64,000 nt of DNA from Pelosinus fermentans JBW45 (GCF_000271665.2 NZ_CP010978.1:3006501-3070500), one strand, 5' to 3'; positions 52,992 to 62,526 are shown, numbered from the stretch's first letter. The notes: generated from the sequence alone by a model not told the origin. Translations and numbers: made by a program.

Positions 52992-53025
52992 AAATAAGAG
53001 GGTGGTCAAACCACCCTCTTATTTT
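52991..53025 (+). terminator. Terminator of the Lys-rich microprotein
   Basis: AAAATAAGAGGGTGGT/ACCACCCTCTTATTTT with a 3-nt loop and T-run. Confidence 0.9.
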
Positions 53026-53075
53026 TTATGCACGGCTTTCCCTCCACTTCTCTTCCTGCACTTCTATCACTATCT

Positions 53076-56000
53076 TTACTTTAAGATATTCGTTACATGC
53101 TGAAATAGATTACTATTATCTTTGATTTTCTGCTCATTTCCTAAGACACACAGGTGATTTTGTTTCATGGCATCCTCCATCAAATCAGCTAATTTAGAAA
53201 TATCTTCTTGCCCCGTTGCTAAGATTTCATCTCTTTCTTGCTGAATCATAGCCTGAGAAATATTCCGAATATAATTATTAGTTGCTCTCTCCCCTTTTTG
53301 CGATGGAGTCAAAGGCGTATCCAACTGGCTCATGGTGCCAATCACATACTTGGTCATCTCTCTTTGATCAACAGAAAAATTACGCAAATAATTTGCAGTC
53401 TCATCATATACAGTTAACGTCTCTTTTAAATTTGGATCCCGATACGAGCCAAGCACCATATTTCCATTACGTTCTAATCTTGCAAAACCGCCATAAGCTC
53501 CCCCTTGAACACGTACCCGCGTCCACAAGTAATCATAACGCAAAATGGTTTCCAGCACTTTTAAGCTTCCATGATAGGAATACCCTAACTTACGGAAATT
53601 TGCTCCTTTAACCACATACTGCACTTTGCCAGACGTCATGAGTCCTTCATTGTAATGACTATTTTCAAAATGATATACAGCAGGTTTTTCTGTAGTTGAT
53701 GCTAAGCAAGAGTGAAATTCGGAAAATGCTTTTTGAAATTCACTATAATTCTCTTCTTCTACAGTTACGCTTACCAACAAATTTTCTTTATTAAAAATAA
53801 AACCAGCTACTGTTTCAAGATTCTTATAGACTTCTTCTGACTTTGAAGCAAAGTCTTTTTCTAAGGCAGCTACAAAATCATAAAAGGCTAACATTCCTAC
53901 TTCATTATACTGTGCAATTGGAGAGAAATAGGATAATACACGATTCGTCGCCAGCTGCTGCCCGCGGCGAAACAAATTCATATCCCAATTGGATTTTATT
54001 TCTTGAATCAGTTCCTTCATTCGTTTACTGTTGTCAAAGCGGCTATGGGCAATGATCTGCTCTGTTAGTCTTAATAATTGAGGCAGCTTCTCCACCAAGG
54101 ATTTGCCTTTGATTATAAACTTCGGTAAGTATTTTGAATCATTAGCATTTTCTGTGAAGACTGCTACATCAAAAACAATACCTCCTGTATTCTTGTTAAT
54201 TTCATTGGATAGCGCGGAGTATTCATATTGTTTTGTTGAAACCTTTCCTAATATCTCTGACAATAAGTACATATACGGTAAATATTGTTGAGGTACCAAG
54301 CATGTATCAAAATACATATTCACATAAGCAATGGCATTAGTGCGAAGTGGGTGAAGCAAAACAGGTACTCCTAATTCTTGTTTCTCCACTACTATCAATT
54401 CTTCTGATTTTACTTCTATATCTTGCCGAGTGAGTAGAGGAATGGTCGCTAAGGCTTCTGGCGAATCCGCTGTTTCTTGCAATGTTTTTAAACGCTGGGT
54501 TTGTTCTACCAGCTCATTAATTTCAATATCAGACAGAGATGCTTTATATTCAGCCAGGTATTTGCGTAGTTCTTCATCTTTTTCTTCTGCTAGACCATGC
54601 TTCGGTTTTAAGATAACCAAAGCTTGATGATTATTATTGAGCAAATGCTGCTCGATCAACTGCTCAAAGTAATTGGTTTTTAGTGCTGCTTTTATTTTTA
54701 CTAAATCATCTTCATACCCTAAATGAATGAAAGGACTTGCGTCATACAACCAGCTATCCATACATTTAATATTATAGACAAGTCCTTTAGGACGAGTACC
54801 ATAATTTGCTTCCCGTAACGTAAATTCAAAAATGTTAATGCATGCTTCAATTAATTCTTTATCAATCCCCTCTCTTACCAGTCTTTCCAGCTCTTCATCT
54901 ACAACTTGAATAAACTTTGCTTTTTCATTTTCATTGGCACCCGTAATAACAATCCCGAAGGTAGGCTGTAGTATGCTTTTCACAAAAGTCCCTACTACAT
55001 CTTTACCAATTTCCGCTTCGATTAAGGCATTTCGCAAAGGTGCAGCTGGAGTTTCCAGGAGTAAATACTCTAAGATTTGAAAAGCTAGACAAATCTCAGA
55101 ATTAGTCGCTTTCCCCAATACGAAATTTCTGCTTAAAAACGTTTTATCTTCTATATTTTCACTAGGAGCGATCGAATACTCAAAAACATTTTCTACTTTT
55201 TCTTTAAATGCAGGCTGCAAAGCAATTTGAGAATTCACATCAATTTTTTCAAAATTACTTAAATATGCTTCATCTAAAAACTTCAAATTATCAAGTATAT
55301 CTAAATCTCCATATAAGAAGATATATCCATTGGAGGGATGGTAATATTTCTTATGAAAATCTATAAATTTTTCTTGCGTCAGCTCTGGAATAAACTCAGG
55401 ATCACCACCTGATTCTACACCATAGGCCGTATCAGGAAACAAAGATTCAAAATTTTTCTTTTCCAATATCGCATCAGGCGAAGAAAAGACACCCTTCATT
55501 TCATTGTAAACTACGCCTTTATAAGTGATTTCATCTACTGGATTCTCCAATTCATAATGCCAGCCTTCCTGCATTAACGTCTCTAGAGAATTATATATAT
55601 TCGGATAAAAAACTGCATCCAAATATACGTCCATTAAATTACGAAAATCCTTAACATTACGACTTGCCACGGGATACATGGTCTTATCAGGAAATGTCAT
55701 GGCATTTAGATAGGTATTCAAAGAACCTTTTACTAATTCCACAAAAGGTTCCTTCATTGGGAATTTACGAGAGCCGCACAATACAGAATGCTCAACAATA
55801 TGAGCAACTCCTGTACTATCTTCCGGAGGTGTGCGAAAGGTAACGGAGAAAACTTTGTTATCATCATCATTTTGTAAATATAACAATCGCGCGCCGCTTT
55901 TTTCATGATAGAATCTCCTGGCAAGCGAACTTATTTCATCAATTTTTTCTTCCTCTTCCAAACGAAACCCATGATATAAACTGCCTTTTATTAAATCCAT
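53076..56000 (-). CDS. M16C peptidase (presequence protease/insulinase family)
   Basis: Zinc metallopeptidase, 974 residues, the size of PreP/HypA-like enzymes. The inverted metal motif H67-x-x-E70-H71 (HIVEHS) is intact, with the distal glutamate expected in NEMKGVFS. Two similar halves fold into a clamp that degrades short peptides. No signal peptide, so it is cytosolic. ATG 56000 has AGAGGT upstream; an in-frame start 18 bp earlier is less likely. It may supply amino acids from peptides, but the neighbours do not prove this. Confidence 0.93.
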   Translation of the reverse strand: MDLIKGSLYHGFRLEEEEKIDEISSLARRFYHEKSGARLLYLQNDDDNKVFSVTFRTPPEDSTGVAHIVEHSVLCGSRKFPMKEPFVELVKGSLNTYLNAMTFPDKTMYPVASRNVKDFRNLMDVYLDAVFYPNIYNSLETLMQEGWHYELENPVDEITYKGVVYNEMKGVFSSPDAILEKKNFESLFPDTAYGVESGGDPEFIPELTQEKFIDFHKKYYHPSNGYIFLYGDLDILDNLKFLDEAYLSNFEKIDVNSQIALQPAFKEKVENVFEYSIAPSENIEDKTFLSRNFVLGKATNSEICLAFQILEYLLLETPAAPLRNALIEAEIGKDVVGTFVKSILQPTFGIVITGANENEKAKFIQVVDEELERLVREGIDKELIEACINIFEFTLREANYGTRPKGLVYNIKCMDSWLYDASPFIHLGYEDDLVKIKAALKTNYFEQLIEQHLLNNNHQALVILKPKHGLAEEKDEELRKYLAEYKASLSDIEINELVEQTQRLKTLQETADSPEALATIPLLTRQDIEVKSEELIVVEKQELGVPVLLHPLRTNAIAYVNMYFDTCLVPQQYLPYMYLLSEILGKVSTKQYEYSALSNEINKNTGGIVFDVAVFTENANDSKYLPKFIIKGKSLVEKLPQLLRLTEQIIAHSRFDNSKRMKELIQEIKSNWDMNLFRRGQQLATNRVLSYFSPIAQYNEVGMLAFYDFVAALEKDFASKSEEVYKNLETVAGFIFNKENLLVSVTVEEENYSEFQKAFSEFHSCLASTTEKPAVYHFENSHYNEGLMTSGKVQYVVKGANFRKLGYSYHGSLKVLETILRYDYLWTRVRVQGGAYGGFARLERNGNMVLGSYRDPNLKETLTVYDETANYLRNFSVDQREMTKYVIGTMSQLDTPLTPSQKGERATNNYIRNISQAMIQQERDEILATGQEDISKLADLMEDAMKQNHLCVLGNEQKIKDNSNLFQHVTNILK

Positions 56001-56208
56001 TCCATTACCTCTTTTCAAAAAATTTCATTCTTATACCATATTCGCTATTGTAGGAACAACGTCCTGCAATATGGGCTTTTTAGAGCACGATTCAAGATTC
56101 CACGTCAATACTATATGCTAAATGGATTAAAAGATTGACGCTAGCAGAGTAAAATGAGAAAATATACTATATGTCCATGATATTTTAGAGCTTGAAAGGA
56201 TGTTCAAA

Positions 56209-56385
56209 TTGGAAAATTTAATTTATTACTCTTCCATGTTAGGTGGCTTATTGCTATCTGTTACTCTCATTTGGGTGGCAATCTATAATTTTAGAATTTC
56301 CCGAACTAAAAAAGCAAGTTTATTTCTTCTCTCTGGATTATCTCTCGGAATCCTACTTATTTATAATATCCTATTTCCACAATAA
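56209..56385 (+). CDS. Small two-span membrane protein (58 aa)
   Basis: Two hydrophobic helices (about residues 10-27 and 37-55) joined by a basic loop (RISRTKKAS). The ATG at 56200 touches the AAAGG motif, whereas TTG 56209 has normal spacing and is chosen. Not recognised. A hairpin with TCCTGCAAT lies upstream near 56048-56074. Confidence 0.55.
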   Translation: MENLIYYSSMLGGLLLSVTLIWVAIYNFRISRTKKASLFLLSGLSLGILLIYNILFPQ

Positions 56386-56398
56386 AAATTTATTTAAA

Positions 56399-56737
56399 TT
56401 ACCAACCTTTAATCTTAAATATTTTTGAACCAAATATAGATTGCAGCGCATCTCCAAACAAATGAGAAATTCCTCCTAAGAATACAAAAGGCGCAGCCCC
56501 TTTTATACATAAAAAAGGAATTGATAAGACAGCACATCCTAACAATGTATGACAAAACCCCCTATGACTCATAAAACCTACAAAAATATTTAATCGGCCA
56601 AGCATCGATCGGTGGTGGTCAATATCCGGCAGTATACTGCCAATCACTATAAATAAAATATCCATTGGTTGTACCGCAAATTCTAGACTAAAAAAGAGTC
56701 CTATAATAATATGTATTGCCCAATTGAAAATAATCAC
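56399..56737 (-). CDS. YdjM-like (DUF457) membrane metal-dependent hydrolase, short form
   Basis: 112 residues, with three to four hydrophobic stretches. The metal-type motifs DIDH, HRGFCHT and SHLFGD are in the order of the LexA-regulated YdjM family of inner-membrane proteins, though these are usually longer (about 160-190). The length may reflect truncation or a short subfamily. The GTG start at 56737 overlaps a weak AGGTG motif, so the start is uncertain. It lies divergent from a microgene across two LexA-like boxes, matching YdjM's known SOS link in E. coli. Confidence 0.65.
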   Translation of the reverse strand: MIIFNWAIHIIIGLFFSLEFAVQPMDILFIVIGSILPDIDHHRSMLGRLNIFVGFMSHRGFCHTLLGCAVLSIPFLCIKGAAPFVFLGGISHLFGDALQSIFGSKIFKIKGW

Positions 56738-56798
56738 CTATTTCGTTGTGTACTATGACTTATGCTGTATCGTTTCGTGTAATTTTTCAAAAAAACAA

Positions 56799-56827
56799 TT
56801 ACGAACATTCGTTTGTATTTTTATAGT
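56799..56827 (+). promoter_or_regulatory. Candidate core promoter of the SOS microgene
   Basis: TTACGA (56799-56804), a 17-bp spacer and TATAGT (56822-56827). The first LexA-like box lies in the spacer. The -35 is weak. Confidence 0.4.
56802..56815. promoter_or_regulatory. LexA-like box 1
   Basis: CGAACATTCGTTTG, one mismatch to the Gram-positive LexA consensus CGAAC-N4-GTTCG. Confidence 0.6.
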
Positions 56828-56831
56828 AAAG

Positions 56832-56845
56832 CAAACATTCGTTCT
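56832..56845. promoter_or_regulatory. LexA-like box 2
   Basis: CAAACATTCGTTCT, two mismatches to CGAAC-N4-GTTCG, 30 bp centre-to-centre from box 1 (about three helix turns). Confidence 0.45.
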
Positions 56846-56895
56846 TGTAAAGAGAATTTCAAAACTTTTTCGACGAACCACTGGGAGGGAACACG

Positions 56896-56964
56896 ATGGA
56901 TAAGATAGAAGATTTGGATGTTCTTGGCAGCAACATCAGCATTCGCCATCTTCCAACTACATAA
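56896..56964 (+). CDS. Possible SOS-controlled 22-residue peptide
   Basis: ATG 56896 is preceded by GGGAGGG at seven bases. The peptide (begins MDKIEDLDVLG, ends RHLPTT) is soluble, with no hydrophobic helix. It lies 50 bp downstream of two LexA-like boxes and has a stem-loop 12 bp after the stop. Not recognised; it could be a real microprotein, a leader peptide or the remnant of a longer SOS gene. Confidence 0.4.
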   Translation: MDKIEDLDVLGSNISIRHLPTT

Positions 56965-56976
56965 TCGTCATTTATA

Positions 56977-57006
56977 AAGCGCCTGCCACAACGTGGCCAG
57001 GCGCTT
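56977..57006. terminator. Bidirectional hairpin between microgene and thioesterase
   Basis: AAGCGCCTG/CAGGCGCTT with an inner CCAC/GTGG, followed by T-rich sequence on the plus side. Confidence 0.75.
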
Positions 57007-57011
57007 ATGAT

Positions 57012-57446
57012 TTATTTTTTATTTTCTTCAAACATTCCTGTAACGAAGAATGTGCCTCGGGTTTTTGCCAGCAGTTGATTCTGGTTATCTACGATCTCAC
57101 TTTCTGCTACCATTGTATTTTTCCCATTATGAATGACTTTTCCTATGGCTTTTATAGCGGCTTGAGTTGCTGCTCCTTTAATAAAATTCATATTCATTTC
57201 AAGGGTCACCACTTTTTTCCCGGTAGTCGCACATGCGATTCCCATAGCTGAATCAGCCAAGGAAGCTAAGGCACCACCATGAGCGATATTATACAGGTTT
57301 GTATGTTTACCAGCAAGTATAGGCATACAGAGTTCTACCTTACCTTCTTCCACATGTATAATGGAAATATCCAATAACTTGATATACGGGTTTTCATCAT
57401 AAATGGTAACAAGGTTCTCCTTTAACCACTCTGTAGTATTTTTCAT
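57012..57446 (-). CDS. PaaI-family hot-dog thioesterase
   Basis: Hydrolyses an acyl- or aryl-CoA thioester. 144 residues, one hot-dog domain with IAHGGALASLADSAMGIA, the catalytic helix in which Asp (ADSA) is expected. ATG with TTAGGAG upstream. No operon partner. Substrate is not decided. Confidence 0.88.
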   Translation of the reverse strand: MKNTTEWLKENLVTIYDENPYIKLLDISIIHVEEGKVELCMPILAGKHTNLYNIAHGGALASLADSAMGIACATTGKKVVTLEMNMNFIKGAATQAAIKAIGKVIHNGKNTMVAESEIVDNQNQLLAKTRGTFFVTGMFEENKK

Positions 57447-57581
57447 ATTTATTGGCTCCTAACATTACTCCAATTTCTATTGCATCTTCGCTAATTGTAT
57501 CCCACCATATATAATTATCAGGCAATACGCAATCCTATACCTATTGTAGAAATTCTCTATAAACCTATAACTTTCCTTCTT

Positions 57582-58859
57582 TTATAGCTCACTTGCACGT
57601 AAGGATCTTTTGCGAAGGGATTGGACAAACCACCCAAAAGCACCTAAGGCAAAAGGATATAACCCGATCCATCCAGTAAAACAATAGATGATCATACACA
57701 TAATAAGAGACAATGCTGCAAAATACCGGCCCCATCCTTGGGATGGTAATAATTTCACTGCTGCTGCCATACCGATAATATATAAGGATATGAATATAGT
57801 ACCCGGAAATTGAATTAAGATTCCAATGTTAATATTAAACCAGAAACTCAGCCATAATACGACCATAAAAACTGGTAATAACACGAGTAATACACGATGC
57901 GGGGTATGAAACTCTTCATGCAAAGAGCTAAAGTATTCAGGAAAATCTCCCTGGCGGGATTGCGCGTATACAAGGCGAGAGAAACCAGCTACATAAGTAT
58001 GAATCGTGCCATAACAGGTCAAAAATCCTAATATACCAGTAACAGCACCAGCCCAATGTCCCCATCCCCTACCAATCATACCCGCTAAAGCAATAGAGTT
58101 GTCTGGACCTATATATGCCCCAGTACCTATCGTAACAAACACAACAGAGAGATACATGATATTAATAATAATAATGGAAATCATTAAGCTTAAAGGAATG
58201 TCACGGATGGGATCTTCAAACTCCTCTGCCAAATGCACAATCATCTCCCAACCAACGAAAGCCCAAAATAACATTGCCATTGATACACCTATGGGTGCTA
58301 TACCATTCGGCGCAAAGGGGAAAAAAGCTTTTTCTTCAACATAAGGCAAGGCTGAAAATACCGCCGCCAACAGCACTACGGCCACACTGCCGATGACTGC
58401 TATCTGTACCCTTCCGGATAATTGAATCCCTCGATAGTTAAATATCACCGCCATAATTAACATGGCTGCCGCGACAATCACAACTTGATAAGAATTTAGC
58501 GAAAATAGAGCACTAATATAATTAGCTCCTATCAAAGCACAGATAGGCCCTCCTATAGGTACTGTCCCCAAAAATAATGTCCCTGTTACCGCTCCGGCTT
58601 TATCTCCAAATGCTCTCCTAGCGTATGCGGCAATACCACCCGCATCAGGCTGCTCCGAGGCCAAACGGCCAAGTGTAATAGCTAAGGGTATGGATAATAG
58701 CCCCATCAAAACCCAACTAACCATTGCCGCCGGACCAGCCAGCTGAGCCGTCGCTACAGGCAAAATCAATACACCTGATCCTAATACTGCCCCAATGGTA
58801 AGTGCCGAACCCTGCATCCAAGATATAGACGCCTTAAAGCTTCCTTTTGGGTCATTCAT
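57582..58859 (-). CDS. APC-family amino acid exporter, YjeH-like
   Basis: About 425 residues, 11-12 helices, with the first-helix SALTIGAVLGSGVLILPV, EQPDAGGIAAYARRAFG, and HLAEEFEDPIRDIP. The layout is like E. coli YjeH, which exports methionine and branched-chain amino acids. Four candidate ATGs stand near the 5' end; ATG 58859 is ten bases from GGGAGG. Divergent from a LysR regulator with a perfect palindrome between them, so probably controlled by it. Confidence 0.83.
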   Translation of the reverse strand: MNDPKGSFKASISWMQGSALTIGAVLGSGVLILPVATAQLAGPAAMVSWVLMGLLSIPLAITLGRLASEQPDAGGIAAYARRAFGDKAGAVTGTLFLGTVPIGGPICALIGANYISALFSLNSYQVVIVAAAMLIMAVIFNYRGIQLSGRVQIAVIGSVAVVLLAAVFSALPYVEEKAFFPFAPNGIAPIGVSMAMLFWAFVGWEMIVHLAEEFEDPIRDIPLSLMISIIIINIMYLSVVFVTIGTGAYIGPDNSIALAGMIGRGWGHWAGAVTGILGFLTCYGTIHTYVAGFSRLVYAQSRQGDFPEYFSSLHEEFHTPHRVLLVLLPVFMVVLWLSFWFNINIGILIQFPGTIFISLYIIGMAAAVKLLPSQGWGRYFAALSLIMCMIIYCFTGWIGLYPFALGAFGWFVQSLRKRSLRASEL

Positions 58860-58922
58860 ATCTATCATGCCTCCCATCATTTAATATATTTAATCTTTAC
58901 GATTAAAAAATTTCGCAATTTC

Positions 58923-58937
58923 GTAGACATTGTCTAC
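58923..58937. promoter_or_regulatory. Probable LysR operator
   Basis: GTAGACA-T-TGTCTAC, a perfect 7-1-7 palindrome with the T-N11-A core, in the 166-bp gap between the permease and the LysR gene. Confidence 0.65.
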
Positions 58938-59025
58938 AAAGTATCTTATCATGGTATATACACATTGGTACAATTGATAGTTTAGATGCAGTATATCAAG
59001 AAATCAGATAGGAGAATTTACGATT

Positions 59026-59931
59026 ATGGAATTTCGGCAGCTACAAGCCTTCTGTACAGTTGCTAATACCTTAAGTTTTACCCGTGCTGCTAATATACTA
59101 GGCTATGCTCAGTCTAGCATTACTACTCAAATACAACAGTTAGAACAAGAACTGAATGCTAAACTATTTGAACGATTAGGAAAATCCATCGTTTTGACCA
59201 GCGAAGGAGCATGTTTTTTAATGTATGCAAAACAAATTTTGCATCTTTCTATGGTGGCTAAGGAGGCTGTTACCGGTTCAGCTACCCCAAAAGGTTCTAT
59301 TACGATTGGTGCACCTGAATCTTTATGTGTTCACCGTTTACCTTTATTATTACAAGAATATCGCAAACGCTACCCGGAGGTAAAAATAGCACTTAAAACC
59401 GGTACTTGTAGTGATTTTGCTTATTGGCTGCGGACTCATACCATTGATATTGCTTTCTTTTTGCAGCAAGAAAGTCATCATCCTGAACTAATCACCCATA
59501 CTCTTTTTCGAGACCCCATGGTTATTGCCGCTAGCGCTGATCATCCTCTTATCCAAAAAGGTACAATAACCCCTTCTGACCTGCATGGCGAAACTTTAAT
59601 TTTAAGTGAAAATGGCTGTAGCTATCGGGTAGTATTAGAAAGCATCTTAGCTGCCGCCGGTGCATACCCAGCTTCTATACTAGAATTTAGTAGCGTAAGT
59701 GCTATGAAACAATGTGCTATCAGTGGTCTTGGAATTACATTATTGCCAATGATTGCTGTATCTACAGAAATCACATCTGGTCAATTAGTAAACTTAAATT
59801 GGGTTGGACCTGACTTCAATATTTACGCACAAGTTGGCTATCATAAAGACAAATGGCTATCACCAGCCCTTTCTGCTTTTTTCAACTTAGCAATTGAAAT
59901 ATTCAGCCATAAAACTAAAACCCTCGCATAA
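59026..59931 (+). CDS. LysR-family transcriptional regulator
   Basis: 301 residues: N-terminal winged helix (EFRQLQAFCTVANTLSFTRAANIL, SSITTQIQQLEQEL) and a periplasmic-binding-like sensor domain from about 90. ATG with GGAG eleven bases upstream. Divergent from the YjeH-like permease, the standard layout for a LysR activator and its target. The ligand is probably an amino acid, by inference only. Confidence 0.92.
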   Translation: MEFRQLQAFCTVANTLSFTRAANILGYAQSSITTQIQQLEQELNAKLFERLGKSIVLTSEGACFLMYAKQILHLSMVAKEAVTGSATPKGSITIGAPESLCVHRLPLLLQEYRKRYPEVKIALKTGTCSDFAYWLRTHTIDIAFFLQQESHHPELITHTLFRDPMVIAASADHPLIQKGTITPSDLHGETLILSENGCSYRVVLESILAAAGAYPASILEFSSVSAMKQCAISGLGITLLPMIAVSTEITSGQLVNLNWVGPDFNIYAQVGYHKDKWLSPALSAFFNLAIEIFSHKTKTLA

Positions 59932-59945
59932 TCTGCGAGGGTTTT
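59917..59945. terminator. Bidirectional terminator, LysR / CorC-type gene
   Basis: AAAACCCTCGCA/TGCGAGGGTTTT with a 5-nt loop; the first arm overlaps the end of the LysR coding sequence. Confidence 0.9.
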
Positions 59946-59950
59946 TAGCA

Positions 59951-61249
59951 TCATGATACTTTTTGAATCAAAACTCTATTTACGCGCATAAAATCAGCTT
60001 CCGTAATAATAAAGTCATATCCTTCATAAGAAATCTTTCGATTTACCTCAAGGGGCAACTCCGTTCTTGCACAAATCCAGCCACCAAGAGTATCTACATC
60101 TTCTGTTGGAAGCTGTAAATCAAAAAAGTCATTAAATTCCTCTATGAGAATACGTCCATCTACTAAGTGAGCATCTTTCTCATGAGTTTCAATTAGGGGA
60201 CGCTCATCATCAAACTCATCATGCATTTCCCCTACGATTTCTTCCAGAATGTCTTTTACGGTAACGAGTCCAGCAGTTCCACCATATTCATCTATAGCAA
60301 TTGCTATCTGTGCCTTATTTTTCTGCAGAAGTTTTAAAACAGAACTAATCTGCATAGATTCAGGTACAGCGAGCACATTTCTCTTAATACTTTCCAAATC
60401 AGGCTTAGCAGCTAGTGCAAGTGGCGATAAAAGATCTTTAATATGAATAAAACCAATAATATTATCTTTATTGGAATCACATACAGGATATCGTGTTTTC
60501 CCTTCCTGTATAGCAACTTCTAGGTTATCCTCATACGACTTCTTGATATCCAAGCATATCATATCTGTACGTGGAATCATTACCTCACGAGCATGTCTTT
60601 CTGCAAAGTCAAATATCTTATCCATTAGGGTTAATTCCGTCTGATTTATAAAACCTTGCCTGTGACTCTCTTCCATAAGGATACGTATTTCTCCTTCTGT
60701 ATGGGCAGATTCACTATCTGTCGCAGGTTCAACACCTAATAATTTTAGAAACTGATTAGCCGTTCCATTCATAAACCAAATAAAAGGATACATGATCTTA
60801 TAAAAGGCAATTAAAGGTGGTGCTGCCCACATGGTAACTTGCTCTGCCTTTTGAATTGCCATTGATTTCGGTGCCAATTCTCCCAAAATAATATGCAGGG
60901 AAGTAATCACAGAAAAGGCAATCACAAAAGAAATGGTTGCAATGATTTCTTGCGATAAACCAAATGCCAAAAGCAGTGGGGCAATTATGCTGGCAACTGC
61001 CGGTTCACCTACCCAACCTAACCCAAGAGAAGCTAAAGTAATCCCTAGCTGACATGCTGACAAATAAGCATCCAAATTTTTGGTTAATCGCTGTGCAAAT
61101 TTCGCTCTAACATTTCCCTCTGAGATCAACGTTTCTATCCGAGTGCTTCGAACCTTAACCATAGCAAATTCTGCTGCAACAAAGAATCCATTTAGCATAA
61201 CCAAACCTAAAACTAAAATTGTATTAAAAAGTATAGACGCAGGGTCCAA
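59951..61249 (-). CDS. Hemolysin/CorC-HlyC family protein (CNNM + CBS)
   Basis: 432 residues: CNNM membrane domain at about 1-195 with three to four helices (NGFFVAAEFAMVKVRSTR, GELAPKSMAIQKAE), a CBS pair at about 215-335 (VMIPRTDM, IAIDEYGGTAGLVTVKDILEEIVGE), and a C-terminal CorC_HlyC domain. The family is linked to Mg/Co efflux or tolerance. The TTG start at 61249 has only a weak upstream motif (AGGGATAT). No Mg-responsive leader was recognised. Transcribed alone. Confidence 0.9.
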   Translation of the reverse strand: MDPASILFNTILVLGLVMLNGFFVAAEFAMVKVRSTRIETLISEGNVRAKFAQRLTKNLDAYLSACQLGITLASLGLGWVGEPAVASIIAPLLLAFGLSQEIIATISFVIAFSVITSLHIILGELAPKSMAIQKAEQVTMWAAPPLIAFYKIMYPFIWFMNGTANQFLKLLGVEPATDSESAHTEGEIRILMEESHRQGFINQTELTLMDKIFDFAERHAREVMIPRTDMICLDIKKSYEDNLEVAIQEGKTRYPVCDSNKDNIIGFIHIKDLLSPLALAAKPDLESIKRNVLAVPESMQISSVLKLLQKNKAQIAIAIDEYGGTAGLVTVKDILEEIVGEMHDEFDDERPLIETHEKDAHLVDGRILIEEFNDFFDLQLPTEDVDTLGGWICARTELPLEVNRKISYEGYDFIITEADFMRVNRVLIQKVS

Positions 61250-61496
61250 TAAATATCCCTATTATCCCTCATCCATTGGGGAAATAGGACACCTCCTCTA
61301 TTATATATATTGTAACATTATACCACATTTTTTAAATTATTTAAAATAGATCTAGCCTCTATTTGATTAATACTACACTCCATTAGAGCAATATATCTAA
61401 TTTTCTTAGAAACCCTCTATGTATCTTCTTATATTACGTATTTTTTCCCTTTAAAACGATATTAAATATCACAATCTTTTAACATCGTTGAAATAC

Positions 61497-61525
61497 AAAA
61501 AAAACTTCGCATAAATACGAAGTTC
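61497..61525 (-). terminator. Terminator of the tRNA cluster
   Basis: On the minus strand AACTTCG/CGAAGTT followed by eight T, ten bases after the last tRNA. Confidence 0.85.
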
Positions 61526-61534
61526 TAATTTACG

Positions 61535-61623
61535 TGGTGCCGAGGACCGGAATCGAACCGGTACGGAGATTTCTCTCCGACGGATTTTAAGTCCGTTGCG
61601 TCTGCCAGTTCCGCCACCCCGGC
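61535..61623 (-). tRNA. tRNA-Leu (anticodon TAA)
   Basis: Class II tRNA with long variable arm; anticodon stem-loop CGGACTTAAAATCCG gives TAA; T-loop TTCGATT; encoded CCA. Last of the five-tRNA cluster. Confidence 0.95.
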
Positions 61624-61671
61624 ATAAATCAATATGCCAAACTGTTTAAGGCAGTATATAAAACTTTGAGT

Positions 61672-61745
<74 letters not shown>

Positions 61746-61750
61746 TTTAA

Positions 61751-61825
61751 TGGAGCGGGAAACGAGATTCGAACTCGCGACCCTCGCCTTGGCAAGGCGA
61801 TGCTCTACCGCTGAGCTATTCCCGC
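61751..61825 (-). tRNA. tRNA-Gly (anticodon GCC)
   Basis: Acceptor GCGGGAA/TTCCCGC; anticodon stem-loop CGCCTTGCCAAGGCG gives GCC; encoded CCA. Confidence 0.95.
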
Positions 61826-61832
61826 ATTTAAA

Positions 61833-61908
<76 letters not shown>

Positions 61909-61921
61909 ATTTAAAATTGAA

Positions 61922-61997
61922 TGGCGACCCAGATCGGATTTGAACCGACGACCTCCGCCGTGACAGGGCGGCATTCTAACCGCTAAACTACTGGGCC
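61922..61997 (-). tRNA. tRNA-Asp (anticodon GTC)
   Basis: Acceptor GGCCCAG with GTTTAGCGGTTAGAAT D-arm; anticodon stem-loop CCGCCCTGTCACGGCGG gives GTC; encoded CCA. First of the cluster. Confidence 0.95.
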
Positions 61998-62163
61998 ACT
62001 GTATAGTCACAATGACTATTGTACTATATTACATCTGATGTGTCAACTGTTTTTTTTGGAATGCCACATGGATTTCATTTTCTACCAGCTACATTCCTTA
62101 GCCACAGATATTATTATAGCACATAACCTTTTATTGTCAAGTACTTTCGTAAATTAGATTTTC

Positions 62164-62526
62164 TTATTGCCCTAAAACTTTCTTAATTGTTTCAATGACT
62201 TGAGTATTATCAAAAGGCTTTACAATGAAATCTGATGCACCGGCATTAATCGCATCCGTAATAATCGATCTTTGCCCAAGCGCAGTGACCATTACAATTC
62301 TAACCAAAGGATTTTCCTCAAAAATATGTTTGACTGCTTCTATTCCATCCATTTTAGGCATGGTAATATCCATCGTTATTAGATCAGGTTTATGATGCCG
62401 ATAAAGTTGCACCGCTTCCATGCCATCCCCAGCTTCACCAACTATCTCATGACCATTATCAATCAATACTTTTTTTAGCATCATGCGCATAAAAGCAGAA
62501 TCATCACAGACTAATATTCTTGCCAC
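62164..62526 (-). CDS. cheY: CheY-like response regulator
   Basis: 120-residue stand-alone receiver. Acid pocket D8/D9, phosphorylation site D53 (MDITMP), T81 and K103 (KPFD), the full active set; most similar to Gram-positive CheY that controls the flagellar switch. GTG start with GGAGG about eleven bases upstream. It is followed by no other che gene here, and a hypothetical gene lies upstream on the same strand. Confidence 0.93.
   Translation of the reverse strand: MARILVCDDSAFMRMMLKKVLIDNGHEIVGEAGDGMEAVQLYRHHKPDLITMDITMPKMDGIEAVKHIFEENPLVRIVMVTALGQRSIITDAINAGASDFIVKPFDNTQVIETIKKVLGQ

Noticed and set aside
52788-53009. 73-codon minus-strand frame opposite the Lys-rich microprotein
   Set aside because: Antisense to a short gene with good ribosome site and terminator; no ribosome site of its own.
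56039-56085. ATTGTAGGA/TCCTGCAAT hairpin as a regulator of the M16C peptidase
   Set aside because: Imperfect stem with a T-rich end on the wrong strand; no gene on that strand needs a terminator here.
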